Notes under the pieces: model-generated
Told to the model about the DNA's origin: nothing
Seen by the model: only the letters and a program-made list of their open reading frames with translations
Databases searched by the model: none
Position numbers and translations under genes: made by a program
Origin: Onthophagus taurus
Taxonomy: Eukaryota > Arthropoda > Insecta > Coleoptera > Scarabaeidae
Length of the DNA stretch: 64,000 nt
NCBI RefSeq assembly: GCF_036711975.1
Contig: NC_091971.1
Coordinates: 31,999,501 to 32,063,500, forward strand
Direction: 5' to 3'
Shown: positions 54,578 to 64,000 of the stretch, piece after piece
Layout: each line of letters opens with the position of its first letter
Position numbering within the stretch: the first letter of the stretch is position 1

Positions 54578-54958
54578 ATTTATAATGGTGTTGACATAAT
54601 TATTTTTTTGTAACTGTGTATATAATAATTATTTTATTAAATTTAAGGTTTAATTAAGTTTTGGTTTTCTAACTTTACCTATTTGACCTACTATTAACTG
54701 CAAATGCAATACTTTTCACATTTTCATTTGCTGATATTTTGTAGTTGATGGATGGATTGTGGAAATTGGTACATATACAGGGTGTAACCTGGATATAAAG
54801 ATTTTCCAAAATTCTCCTACACGGAATTAAATGAGTTTCTACACGGCATATCCAACATATCAGAAATCATCCTTAATACTCAAAAGTAATTTCATAAAAT
54901 TTTTTTAAATTAGATCACACCTGAAAAATTAGAAAGGCGTTGCTTGTTAGCTCGCTAG
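54578..54958. other. 3' flank of cuticle gene 2 with one isolated transposon end
   Basis: An ATTAAA-type polyadenylation signal lies near 54636. At 54776 TATACAGGGTGTAACC resembles the CAGGGTG ends elsewhere, but no inverted partner was found nearby. Confidence 0.4.
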
Positions 54959-54959
54959 A

Positions 54960-55320
54960 TCCCTCAGAGTGTAGTCGTTCTTCTGGAGTGGGTCTTCTAG
55001 AAATCTTTCTTCTATCTTTATATTTTTTCGTCGCATATCCTTTCCGTTCGCTGAAACAAGTCTTCGATCACTTCGATCTCTTCTGTTGTGGACGGTGATC
55101 GGACGAAGGCACTCTCAGTTCCATGCTCCCATTTGTTTTCCTAGTGACCAAAACATCCAGGAAGTGGACTAAAAAAGCAACTGCTCCACAGCTTCCGTTT
55201 CCATAATAAAATAGAGTGTTGCTAGATCAAGTGGTCTAGGAGCTAGTAACTAGTGGAGACAGTCTTTTCCATACTGCCAGATCACAAAGCTGTCATCCAC
55301 GTAACGAAGCTATATATAAA
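54960..55320 (-). pseudogene. Penelope-like reverse transcriptase fragment
   Basis: Read on the minus strand: LRYVDDSFVIWQYGKD holds the YVDD catalytic pair, followed in other frames by IMETEAVEQL and STSWMFWSLG, which correspond to the FTMExE and FLDVLV blocks of Penelope-like RTs. An altered C-terminal part follows down to 54960. The copy is frameshifted. It is separate from the endonuclease fragment at 4053-5018. Confidence 0.65.
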
Positions 55321-56584
55321 TAATATTAATTTAGAATGTGTTCATCGAGCTTGTAACCTTTATGTTTATTAATTAAACCTAATGAAGTTTTATATTATAT
55401 TTGAGATAGGGTGGAAGGAAGTGGGAAAGGAAAATCTGTGGAATAGTAACCAGGATCATAATTAACAACGTTACTTATGATTTGATAGAACGGTCATCTT
55501 AATTACATATATCAGTACATTCACTAAAGGGTTACAAGTTAAACAAAGTTAAACAGATACAAGTTATTTTAATGTTTCTGTGTTTTATACCGAAATAAAC
55601 TTACTTGAGAATCAAGAACTTTTCGAACTGAATAATAAACAACAATAAATTTAGTAATAATTAATTTCTTTTAATAATCTTTAATAATTTAACTTTATTT
55701 GGAGTTAATTAATAACATTTGAGAAATAATACTAGAGAAGAACATTACGAACGAAGTTTAACACGGTTCAGTTTTACAATAAATGTTCGTCTTTTTCTTT
55801 TTAACAAAACCCGAAAATTCTTGAACTTGTACACAAAAAAGAAACTCGTCTAGAGAGGGAACACAATACAAGAAAACTGAATATGAATTACTATTATTAT
55901 TTTCTTTTAATAAAGATAGACTTAAAATTAACATTCTGAATTAATTTTTTTGACTTTTGTTTCAATGCTATTAACCAGGTTCTTTCAATGAGCAAAAGAA
56001 ATCATATGTTTGATTGCTGAAGTGAGTTTCAGATATTTAGCATACGTCAATCTTAGTAATGTTATGTTGCAAGACTCCTTTAGTATTAGATAATATTATT
56101 TTAAGATTATTAGCCATTTTTTGCTATGGAAAGCTTTTGTATTGCTATGTTCAAGTCTATTTAATCACTCCTCAAGATTTTTTAATATTCGTTTTTGTTC
56201 ATTTAGCTGTAATAAAATGAGTTGTAAGATTACTACTCTACTGACATATTTTCCTGAGCTATTTTTCCTCGTTCTGATTACTGTTTGAATTATCTTTAGT
56301 TATTGTTAGTATTAAATAATTCGATATTTAGGTGCTTATATGTTGATTGTTTCATGCTGGATAAACTGCTGTGCTTGGTAACATTTAATCTCATATTGAT
56401 CTACAGTTTTCCTACCAGTTTTTCTTAACGTAACTGGCTTCCCTTCTTTCGCAATTTTGCAATTCTTCGCTTGCTGGTTTATTTAATAATATTCTCATTG
56501 TGTCATCTGTTTCTGATGTCTTCGTTTCGTTCTCTGTCTCTTAAAGTATACACGATTATGGCTCTTTTCCCATTTCAGTAGTCC
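55321..56584. other. AT-rich stretch, nothing recognised
   Basis: No frame, repeat or end sequence could be named. Confidence 0.4.
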
Positions 56585-57030
56585 TTAAAAGCTCATGTCA
56601 CTCAATGACATCCGTCTTCGGATATTAAGGTGGCGGCGTCAGCGTAACAGATTATTTTGATTTGTTTGTTTCCCATTCTGTATCCATCACCAGCTTGATA
56701 TTTTTGTTTGTTGAATTCCATGATGTCGTTGCATAATATGGGACTGAATCTGTAACTATGTCTTATACCCGACAGTACTGGTATTTTGTTAGTCCGTTAG
56801 CCGATTTAATGTATGTTATGTCGTTGCAGTTCAATTTTTTGATGATTTTTAGAATGTATTTTTTTTCATTCTACTGAGGACATTGTAGTTGCCCGCATGT
56901 AGTCGTCAATTGGTTTCTTGCAGTTCCTTAATATTTTTCATACCGTTTTCTGTCGTTCATTAAGGTCATTTTCATACCTACGTTGAATTTCTCTCAGTAG
57001 TTTCATTTTATTGTTTGAATATTTGCATTT
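56585..57030 (-). pseudogene. Non-LTR reverse transcriptase fragment (RTE/I-like)
   Basis: The minus strand shows FSPILCNDIMEFNKQKYQ, then GYRMGNKQIKIICYADAATL and ISEDG. ICYADDAxLIxE is the catalytic block of insect non-LTR RTs; here the second D is changed to A. The fragment is about 150 residues and has stops after 56630. Confidence 0.6.
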
Positions 57031-57825
57031 ACCTCGTTTCTCACATTTTTATATTGAACGCTTCTTCAGCAACTCTTGTTATTATATTTAATTGTAATCA
57101 GTTACATGCTGTGTCCACATCATCTTCATTACTTATTGCATTTTCGAATATTACCTATGCTAATTTATCGATTTTTTCCGGCTCCTTTCCTTTTTTGTAA
57201 ATAATCTTTAACTTATTACTTATGTTAATTTATTAAATTATTATACTATGATTTACAAAAGACTGGATAAGAACGCATAACTTTATTGTTATCCCACTAC
57301 TTGTTACCTAAAATGTAAAATAACAAAGATAAGTTGTTCTTAGAATTTTAACACCACTTGCTGTTTCTGCAAACATATCGCACCGCGGCAAGAACAGTGA
57401 CATAACTCAAAAATGCAGTATTTGGGAAATAACAAATAAGAGAAAACCATAAAACTTAAATTGCAATAGTATAAGTTTCTGTTAAATTTCAGGTAAGTAT
57501 TTTTGGCAGTAAATTCTATTATATTCTAAAGAATAATATTAAGGATATGTAAATCAACTTTTGTTGGATTTTGTGGTGTTACCAGGTCAAAACAGGTGAG
57601 GTGTCTGAGTTATGTCACTTTTCTTGCTTCTCCAAAATCTTTTTTTTGTTGTGACCTATCTATCAAGTATCACTTATGTCACATTTCAAACCTAAATTAT
57701 AATATTTATTTAGCTTAATTAACCTCAGATTAGACTACTTATAATAAAAAAATAAGAAATTAACTGTTTTATTAGCTTATTTAAACTACAAATATTTAAT
57801 GAACGTAAAGTAATTAGTAAACAAT

Positions 57826-59959
57826 TTACATAGACATCGATTCATAAATGGGCTTATACAATGTAGGAATACATTTTGTCGAGATAAGGTATTTAATATG
57901 AGCCTGCTTTGTAGCAGAGATTTCAATTTTTTTTTGTATGCTGAAACGTATTTTATTGTAGATGCTCTCTTGCCTTCTCCTGGTTTTATTATTTATATTG
58001 ATTTGCGCATATTCTTTTTGTTTGTACGTAGTTTTCACAAAAAGAATGCCGGGGTTAGTCTTCTGCACTTTAATTACTTTTATGTCGGATATTTTTATCT
58101 GTTCGTTGTTTGATGTTTTGCTGTAGTTTGACCCTACCTGTTGAGAGAGCTGTTTCAAATCTACAAAATCTTCATAACCCAATTCTGTTACTTTATACGG
58201 ATTTCCTGTTTTTCTCGCAGACCGAATTAATATGACATAATCTGTGGGAATATAGATGTTGCCCGATTTCAGAGCTCGTTTAATTGACTTCTCTATGACA
58301 GAATGCACATTGTCCCCTTCATTTTGTGTGTGACCCCTGATAAGAAATTTGTGTGTGATCGATTTGATTTTCAATTGTTGCACAGCGTACAGGTACATTG
58401 CCATTATAAATTTGTTCTTTTGCTGGCCGCAACAATTATCCGAGTAGAGTACAATTTCAAGGTTATCGTCGTTTTTAGTGTTAGCTTTTTCTTCTAAGTA
58501 TTTCAGAACGCTAGAGCCGATTTCTATGGCACCCCGATTTCCTTGACCTTCATGCCAAAAAAAGCACTTGACGTAATCTGACTGAAGTTCGTTTACAGTT
58601 AAGTTGTAGCTGTTGATTTTGCTTTTATAATAAAAGGCATTCGTATCCCCTTTTGGTGCTGGGAGCACAGCTTGAAGATCATAAGTGGCGACTATAATTT
58701 TTCCTTCGCTTTCTTTTGCTTTCTTTTTATCCTCTTCTTTCTCTGCTCTTGACAAAACTTTCTCCTTTAAATGTTTATCGTATTTTTCTTGTATCGCTTT
58801 TTTTTCTTCTTTACTTGAGTTGTTATAGGAGCTGCATAATTCGCATTGATCCTTTTTTGGGGTAAAAAAAAGAGATGTTAAAATTGCTGTTAAAAATTCG
58901 GGAATACATCGTGAGATTTGCAAATGGAAGGTTTTTTTCCCTGCGCTCGTTTTTGTAGTCGCGGTGTAAATCAGCCAAGCTTTTCCCACCTTCTATAAAC
59001 TCCCGAGTAGTTTGCGCGCGCAGATAATGACTGTCAATTCTTGGGATTGTATTAATATGAGCAATGACACTATCTTTTATTGCGGCATCTATTTTAGAGT
59101 GATGTCCGTGTTTTCCTCTGAGATCTTCTTGAAGAAATCCTTCGTTTAATTTGCTTATTACAGTCCTAATAGGTCGGTCATTGATGTCCAGTGTGGCTTT
59201 GAAGAAAAATTTGCAAACACGTACGTTTACTTCGTTGATTACGAAATGGAATGCGTGGTTACATTGACGCGTACTTCCTTCTCTTTTGTACTGATACCGA
59301 GGTGTAACGGCGGTCAGACTTCTACCGATAAATTCTCGCTGGGATTTCAGACTGCCAAGTGACCAGTATTTGTTAAATATTTCGAGCCTTTTATTTTCTT
59401 CTATTTTCCTTGAGCATTGTTGTTTGCATTTTTCATTACACGCCGGACGTACCTTTCTTGCCTGCATTTCTGTTTTGCGAATTGATGATGATGTATAAGG
59501 TTTCCCAGTATTTCGGAGGCGTTTAGCTTTAGACTTTTTCCACTCAACCAGATTTGCTTTCCTTTTCTTACCTTTTTTCTTGCGATCTGCTTGGGTATTC
59601 TCTGCTTTATCCTCTGTCTCGTTAGTGATATTTTCATTCTCTTTCGATCTTGATGACTCCGACGCATTTTCAGAATCAGAAAATGAGGGCAAAATATGAA
59701 AATGTGATTCTGCTGATTCTTGTTGTGGAACACCTGATTTAACCCGTTGTAACCTCAATCGCATTGTATGCGGATTTTCAGTACGCTGCCATCTAGAGTA
59801 TTGTATTCTTCTGTCGTTGTTTGTTTTAATTTTCAGACTTTTATTGCTGGAGTTTCTATTAAGCGCTTCCGACCTCCTTTTAAGTCCTTTTTTAATGTCA
59901 GCAGTAGCAGCAACAGCTGCCACCATTTTCCTACCTCTGTATCCTTGCATAGGTTCCAT
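57826..59959 (-). pseudogene. Transposase of ATAT-targeting DDE transposon, copy B, single frameshift
   Basis: From ATG at 59957-59959 the frame is open to near 58868, shifts by one base in a run of eight T, and is open again to the stop at 57826-57828, about 711 residues. In order are a basic, nuclear-localisation-like region (KKKGKKRKANLVEWKKSKAK), a CNEKCKQQC cluster, YWSLGSLKSQREFIGRSL, a GKHGHHSKIDAAIK motif, TPKKDQCELC with a second cysteine pair, YDLQAVLPAPKGDTNAFY, LYSDNCCGQQKNKFIMAMYL and RGHTQNEGDNVHSVIEKSIK. YDLQ, YSDN and the GHTxxExD-x2-H-x2-IE block are candidates for the catalytic acids of an RNase-H-like fold. Copy A keeps the same blocks. I do not know a certain family name; Sola would fit the 4-bp target. 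If the extra T is an error the gene would be whole. Confidence 0.7.
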
Positions 59960-60377
59960 ACCAAGCCTAAAACAAACAAATTTTAAGCTACATTATTAAT
60001 ATTTAGTTCCTAAAGTTCTTTATTTGAAATTACAAAGTTAGGTAAATACAGTGTAAGAAATACATTTAAATCAAGAAAAGTGACCCAACACAAAATACTG
60101 ATACTTTCAGTCAGGAAAAGTGACACAAGTCGAAATAAAACAGTACAAGAAAAAAGGTTTACAGATAATTTCAAAAAAAGTGACACTTTTTTACTTATGA
60201 CTATTTTAATAATTATATTCCACTTACCTTGCTCAACGAAAACTGTCACAACTGAAAATATGTCGTTTATCTTGACCGAAACATGCACACTTTCTTGTAG
60301 CAACACTAAAATGACACTGTTCTTTCCATAATAAGTAATGAACTAGACTATACCTTTTACAGTATGATTTCACACTT

Positions 60378-60629
60378 ATGAAATATGATTTCGCACTAGC
60401 GAAAACAGATTACATGCAAATGAAATTTGATTTCGCACTAGCGAAAACAGATTACATGCAAATGAAATTTGATTTCACACTAACGAAAACAGATTTCATA
60501 CAAATGAAATTTGATTTCTCACTAACGAAAACAGATTTCATACAAATGAAATATGATTTCACACTAACGAAAACAGAATTCATACAAATGAAATTTTATT
60601 TCAAACCAATGAAAACAGATTTCACAGTA
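60378..60629 (+). repeat. Left array of twelve 21-bp repeats (six 42-bp pairs)
   Basis: Units alternate between ATGAAATTTGATTTCACACTA and ACGAAAACAGATTTCATACA (21 bp each, last base A). They share the core GAAA-N3-GATTTCA. Because 42 is a multiple of three, the array stays open in one frame and would spell MKFDFTLTKTDFIQ six times. I take this as a by-product of the period. The arrays are candidate transposase-binding sites. Confidence 0.85.
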
Positions 60630-60715
60630 TTTAAATATTTAATTAGAACATTATTTATAACAAAAAATTATTAAATTAAATTTAACAACCAATCTAGCAA
60701 CCAATAAATTATTAA

Positions 60716-61774
60716 TTATATTTCTTGAATGTTTTCTTGTTGTAGTGCTGCTGCATAATAACGTTCTACATGATTCGAATATCTTAGTAAGTGTTGTTGT
60801 TGAACTTCTTGAATTGCTCTATCTGAAATTTCTTCTAAGATGCGCATTCTATATTCATGAAGTGTTAACCCTTGATTATTAACGCGTCTGTAATTCAATA
60901 TTTCTTGCATTCTTTCTTGCATTTGCACTTTTACGGAAGATTTGAAACTACTCCATAACAACTCAATCGGATTTAGTAAATAAGAATATGGAGCAAGGCG
61001 TACTATTTCTATATCTTCTTCGGGTTCAAGTTCAGATTCAAGATTTGAATGTACAGGAGCATTATCAATAATAAATGTTGGCTTCTCGATGCCATCCGCA
61101 GTGCAAGTTGCTATTAAGCGACGCAGCCATTGTTTACAGTCGTGAGCTTTGTAGGATCCTCTTCTATGTTCAAATGAGATAATTCGCATCGCACTCATTG
61201 CCCCAATGCAATGTAAATTGCTTCCTTTACAAGCCGGAAGAATTACGTGTGCTTTATGACCTATTTTGGATCTACCTTCTTTTCGCCGACAATATAAATT
61301 AAAATTTGTTTCATCGATCCAAATAAGAGTTCTACCATTTGCTCGACTTTGTAATATTTGGTTTACATACTCTTTACGCTTGACTTTGTTTTCCTCATTA
61401 TTCATATTTACTATTTGTGGTCTTAGTGCCTTAAGTGAAAATAATTGCCCGTCCAACCAGTTTTTCATTGTGTTTTGGCAAACGTTAACTTGAAATTCAT
61501 TGCTAACATGATCACATAAGCCTTTCAATGTTATTGTAGAATCTTCCTCAATCCATCTAACCAATGCATCGGAAATTGCGGCGGTCTTTTTGGAAGAAGC
61601 ATTACCACCTTTCTTTTTTGGAAGTGATTGATCTTTTTTCAACCATTCATAAGCAGTACGAACGTTCACTCCTAAAGCTGTAGCTGTAGCTCGCCAATCT
61701 TTGCCTTCTTCGTGTGCTTTTATAATTCTTTCTCTATCACTAATTGATATTTTATTATATTTAACACGAGACAT
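60716..61774 (-). CDS. Intact IS630/Tc1-mariner-like transposase, 352 residues
   Basis: ATG at 61772-61774 to stop at 60716-60718 without interruption. Residues 1-60 form a helix-turn-helix domain (ISDRERIIKAHEEGKDWRAT, then ALGVNVRTAYEWLKKDQ). A second helical domain follows (ISDALVRWIEEDSTITLKGL, near 67-87). The catalytic domain has IWIDETNFNLYCRRKEGRSK with aspartate 154, FIIDNAPVHSN with aspartate 237 and APYSYLLNPIELLWSSFK with glutamate 271. By my count 33 residues lie between the second and third acid, one fewer than in Tc1. The usual PDLNPIE is replaced by YLLNPIE. It would cut and paste its own element at TA. The length fits the superfamily, and the coding frame shows no decay. Confidence 0.9.
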   Translation of the reverse strand: MSRVKYNKISISDRERIIKAHEEGKDWRATATALGVNVRTAYEWLKKDQSLPKKKGGNASSKKTAAISDALVRWIEEDSTITLKGLCDHVSNEFQVNVCQNTMKNWLDGQLFSLKALRPQIVNMNNEENKVKRKEYVNQILQSRANGRTLIWIDETNFNLYCRRKEGRSKIGHKAHVILPACKGSNLHCIGAMSAMRIISFEHRRGSYKAHDCKQWLRRLIATCTADGIEKPTFIIDNAPVHSNLESELEPEEDIEIVRLAPYSYLLNPIELLWSSFKSSVKVQMQERMQEILNYRRVNNQGLTLHEYRMRILEEISDRAIQEVQQQHLLRYSNHVERYYAAALQQENIQEI

Positions 61775-61918
61775 TGCAAATGTAAAATCAAAACTTATGA
61801 TATATTTTTATGATTGTCACAAAATGTCAAATAATTTTCATTCAAAATTAAAAATGATATTTGCCAAATATTTATTTAAATATTAATGAAACCAATATCT
61901 AATTATTAATTATTAATT

Positions 61919-62170
61919 GTGAAATCTGTTTTCATTGGTTTGAAATCAAATTTCATTTGTATGAAATCTGTTTTCGCTAGTGTGAAATCAAATTTTATTT
62001 GTGTGAATTCTGTTTTCGTTGGTGTGAAATCAAATTTCATTTGTATGAAATCTGTTTTCGCTAGTGTGAAATCAAATTTCATTTGTGTGAATTCTGTTTT
62101 CGTTAGTGTGAAATCAAATTTCATTTGTATGAAATCTGTTTTCGCTAGTGTGAAATCATATTTCATAAGT
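61919..62170 (-). repeat. Right array of twelve 21-bp repeats, inverted to the left array
   Basis: The same units as in the left array run on the minus strand: six 42-bp pairs that would spell MKFDFTLAKTDFIQ with small variations. Differences between pairs are mostly single bases. The number of pairs equals that of the left array, so the ends are symmetric. Confidence 0.85.
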
Positions 62171-62489
62171 GTGAAATCATACTGTAAAAGGTATAAAACA
62201 AAACTGACATAACTGCCTTCTGACGGATAAATTGTGAGTTTGAAATGTGACGTTTTTCTGCACGTCGGGGGCACACCAGACCTATTTATTACTGACATAA
62301 CCTCAAAATTGTCATTTTTTGAGTTGTGACACTATTCTCGCCGGGGTGCGATATGGTGAAGGCAGCTGCAGGTGATGATATAACTTGTGTGTCTTTTTTA
62401 ATTTGCCCTAACTATTATGTTACAATTAGTTCTCGTATTTGCGGAGCTCAATATTCCCACAACGAGAACTTTTAAAGGGTGAACGTTTC

Positions 62490-62930
62490 TGTTGGTAGAC
62501 GTTATGCCTATTATGGATTTTTGTCCCCTGGTGTTCCCCATGACACGACATGTAGCTGATACTAGGAGATATCAACGCGAAAATTGGAAAGGAATGCTTA
62601 ACCTTGTAATCAGCAACACATGCTTCGACTATAAAAGAATTCACAACGAAATCTGGAAAGTACCGGAAACCAGCGCTGCAGTCAAATAGATCATGTGCTT
62701 GTATTAAAAAGAAGACCTTCCTCTATAACCGACGAAAAGACCAGACGGGCGACAAATTGTGACTCTGAGCACTACCTACTAATGGAATGCTTAAGACAAC
62801 GCATCAACAATATGCAGATAATGAAAGGACTAATGAACAACAAGTAGAATGTCACCAGGAACTGAATGCTTCTAGAGACAATTACCAAAGAGTCAAGGAG
62901 CGAAATATGCTAAAGGAGAGAGAATAGATA
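62490..62930 (+). pseudogene. Endonuclease fragment of a non-LTR retrotransposon
   Basis: A LGDINAKIGKE-like segment (near 62550-62600) is followed by NTCFDYKRIHNEIWKVPE, then after TAG by IDHVLVLKRRPSSI and TRRATNCDSEHYLLMECLR. These are the GDxNAxxG, the IDHVL and the SDHYLV blocks of AP-type endonucleases of RTE/I-like elements. Nicking of target DNA is the normal role. One stop and a short deletion disable the copy, and it ends near 62850. Confidence 0.7.
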
Positions 62931-63470
62931 AAACGCTAATGAGATCAAAGGAAGAAGAAGAAGAAGACTTTTCGAATGTGTACTGTGTTCTAGTTTATGA
63001 GAATAGAAGGTATTGTTTATGAACAGTTCATTTTGAGATTCATTAGATCTCTTCTTTTCTCCCAATGTACCTCTTCCGCTTTAGTCTTTACCTCTGTAAA
63101 TTAATATGTAGTTTTCGTGTTTACTATTCCCCTTTCAGTACTTGTTAGTCGCCGAGAGTGCGCTATTCTATTGAGCAATTAGATCAGAATTGTTTGATTT
63201 CTGTTGTTATAAAATGTTACGTTCAATATAGAATTATCAGTACTAATAATTACTTCTATTGTCAGAAGCGAATGTTGTTAGTTCTAGTTTTTCTAGTTTA
63301 CCACTGCCTTACCAGCGAACTCTTCTACTCTACCCGGGCTTTGTACCGTCAACAGTGGTGTTAGGCTACTCAATCCACCCCTCTTCCGCAATCAAATTAT
63401 CTTTCAATCAAATTCAAAGATAATTAATAATTAATCATGGCAAATAAAAAAGTATATAAATTCAAACAAA
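62931..63470. other. Stretch between the non-LTR remnant and cuticle gene 3
   Basis: GAAGAAGAAG simple sequence at 62949-62967, otherwise nothing recognised. The end of cuticle gene 3 follows. Confidence 0.4.
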
Positions 63471-63476
63471 TTTATT
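63471..63476 (-). terminator. Polyadenylation signal of cuticle gene 3
   Basis: AATAAA on the minus strand, 54 bp downstream of the stop codon at 63530-63532. Confidence 0.7.
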
Positions 63477-63529
63477 GAAGAAAAAACAAGAACGTTATCA
63501 GAAAATCAACATCTTAAACAGCCATCAAT

Positions 63530-64000
63530 TTATTTGCGCGCTATTGGAGCTGCACTTGAAGGTGGCAACGAATTTAATAAATCTTGAATTTCTTTTGGTA
63601 CAGGTGGAGGTGTTGGTAAGTGAGATCCTTGAGGATGGAAGCCACTTTCGTCGGCAGTGTATCTAGAAAAATTTAATAGATTAATATATACAAACAATCA
63701 TTTTTCCAAGTGGTATACAATGCTACTTGCATAAACTATTTGAAGAATAGAATTTGAAGATAATGTTATATCTGAACTTACTGTAATTCTATTGCTGTGC
63801 CATCTGGAGCAGTATAAGAATAGGATCCGTTGATAACTTGTGCTTCAGCGGCTCCTTCTTTTTCCCCATCGACAGCTTTTCTTTCTCCTGGTGGAATTGG
63901 TTTAACAAATCCGGCTTGTTGTAATTTGATTCCATCGCCGGTCTCGTACGAATACGTGAAATTACCGTTTCCATTAAAATCACTATTTTGACTAACGATC
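63530..64000 (-). CDS. RR-1 cuticle protein (Chitin_bind_4), gene 3, N-terminus outside the window
   Basis: Exon at 64000-63782 is open from the window edge to a GTAAGT donor (63781 down). The next exon runs from 63662 (after TTTCTAG) to TAA at 63530-63532 and has 133 bp, exactly as in gene 2. The product has [80 protein letters not shown] and ends SSAAPIARK. It differs from gene 2 in only a few residues over the shared part, so the two are recent duplicates in inverted orientation. The signal peptide exon must lie beyond 64000. Confidence 0.9.

Larger units (their letters stand above)
60351..62193. mobile_element. Mariner/IS630-like transposon with repeat-array ends and intact gene
   Basis: The ends TACCTTTTACAGTATGATTT (60351) and the exact complement AAATCATACTGTAAAAGGTA (to 62193) are flanked by TA (60349-60350 and 62194-62195). 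Each arm then consists of twelve 21-bp units (six 42-bp pairs), in opposite orientation. The single gene on the minus strand is uninterrupted. It lies in the upstream part of copy B of the ATAT-targeting transposon and so inserted after it. Perfect ends, a clear TA duplication and an intact gene suggest a recent insertion. Confidence 0.85.
57379..62350. mobile_element. DDE transposon of the ATAT-targeting family (Sola-like?), copy B, nearly intact
   Basis: The ends CGCACCGCGGCAAGAACAGT (57379) and the complement of ACTATTCTCGCCGGGGTGCG (to 62350) pair over about 37 bp with four mismatches. Both are flanked by ATAT (57375-57378 and 62351-62354), the same 4-bp target as copy A. The single gene (57826-59959, minus) has one frameshift. 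A mariner-like element (60351-62193) sits in the region upstream of the gene; without it the unit is about 3.1 kb. Copies of a GTGACATAACTC-like motif are scattered inside both ends (about 57395, 57606, 57671, 60080, 60119, 60180, 60243, 62208, 62293, 62330). Confidence 0.75.

Noticed and set aside
58868..58989. N-terminal 40 codons of the long frame that starts at 58989 on the minus strand
   Set aside because: They are the wrong frame of the upstream half of the transposase. The real protein enters this frame only after the T run.
60378..60674. Open frame of 98 codons made of 14-residue repeats
   Set aside because: It is the 42-bp array read in frame. A similar frame exists on both strands of the right array, so a protein is unlikely.
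60378..62170. Repeat arrays as a possible CRISPR
   Set aside because: There are no spacers: units adjoin directly. The setting is an insect transposon, and no cas gene exists here.

Overview
The window is AT-rich insect nuclear DNA, most likely from a beetle. It has split genes with GT-AG introns, TATA and TCAGT arthropod promoters, three RR-1 cuticle protein genes and a very high load of insect-type transposable elements. I see no bacterial, organellar or viral gene. The beetle assignment is an inference from the style of the cuticle genes and repeats, not a direct proof.

Host genes are few. A minus-strand coding exon at 2940-3118 reads like the first coding exon of a sugar (trehalose) transporter of the MFS superfamily. 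Three RR-1 (Chitin_bind_4) cuticle genes follow: gene 1 at 39216-45497 (plus, three exons, one 5.8 kb intron), gene 2 at 53982-54577 (plus, two exons) and gene 3 at 63530 to beyond the right edge (minus, partial). Genes 2 and 3 are close paralogues in inverted orientation. A weak candidate terminal exon lies at 36014-36118 (minus).

From 5.5 to 23 kb the window is a stack of nested transposons. A decayed Ty1/copia retrotransposon (zinc knuckle, protease, integrase and RT pieces, all in order) is split by five dated-by-nesting insertions: a long-TIR CAGGGTG element (5704-7352), a Tc1 element (7372-9079), a block of diverged tandem repeats (about 9083-9680), a PIF/Harbinger element (10289-16749, itself holding two palindromic MITEs and a mariner), a mariner-like element (17031-18806) and a RAG1/Transib-like element (19309-22508).

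From 23.6 to 34 kb there is a first transposon of an unusual DDE family (23667-26481, ATAT target duplication), then remnants of mariner, hAT and non-LTR elements. From 47.5 to 53 kb are a pogo/Tigger derivative, a second Transib-like fragment, a non-LTR retrotransposon and a palindromic MITE. From 57379 to 62350 a second transposon of the same ATAT-targeting DDE family is nearly intact apart from one homopolymer frameshift. It carries a complete mariner/IS630-like element (60351-62193) with an uninterrupted 352-residue transposase and ends made of 21-bp repeat arrays. The last two are the most striking features of the window.

Family names for transposons rest on motifs I can read and on element ends I matched by eye. 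No database search was run.
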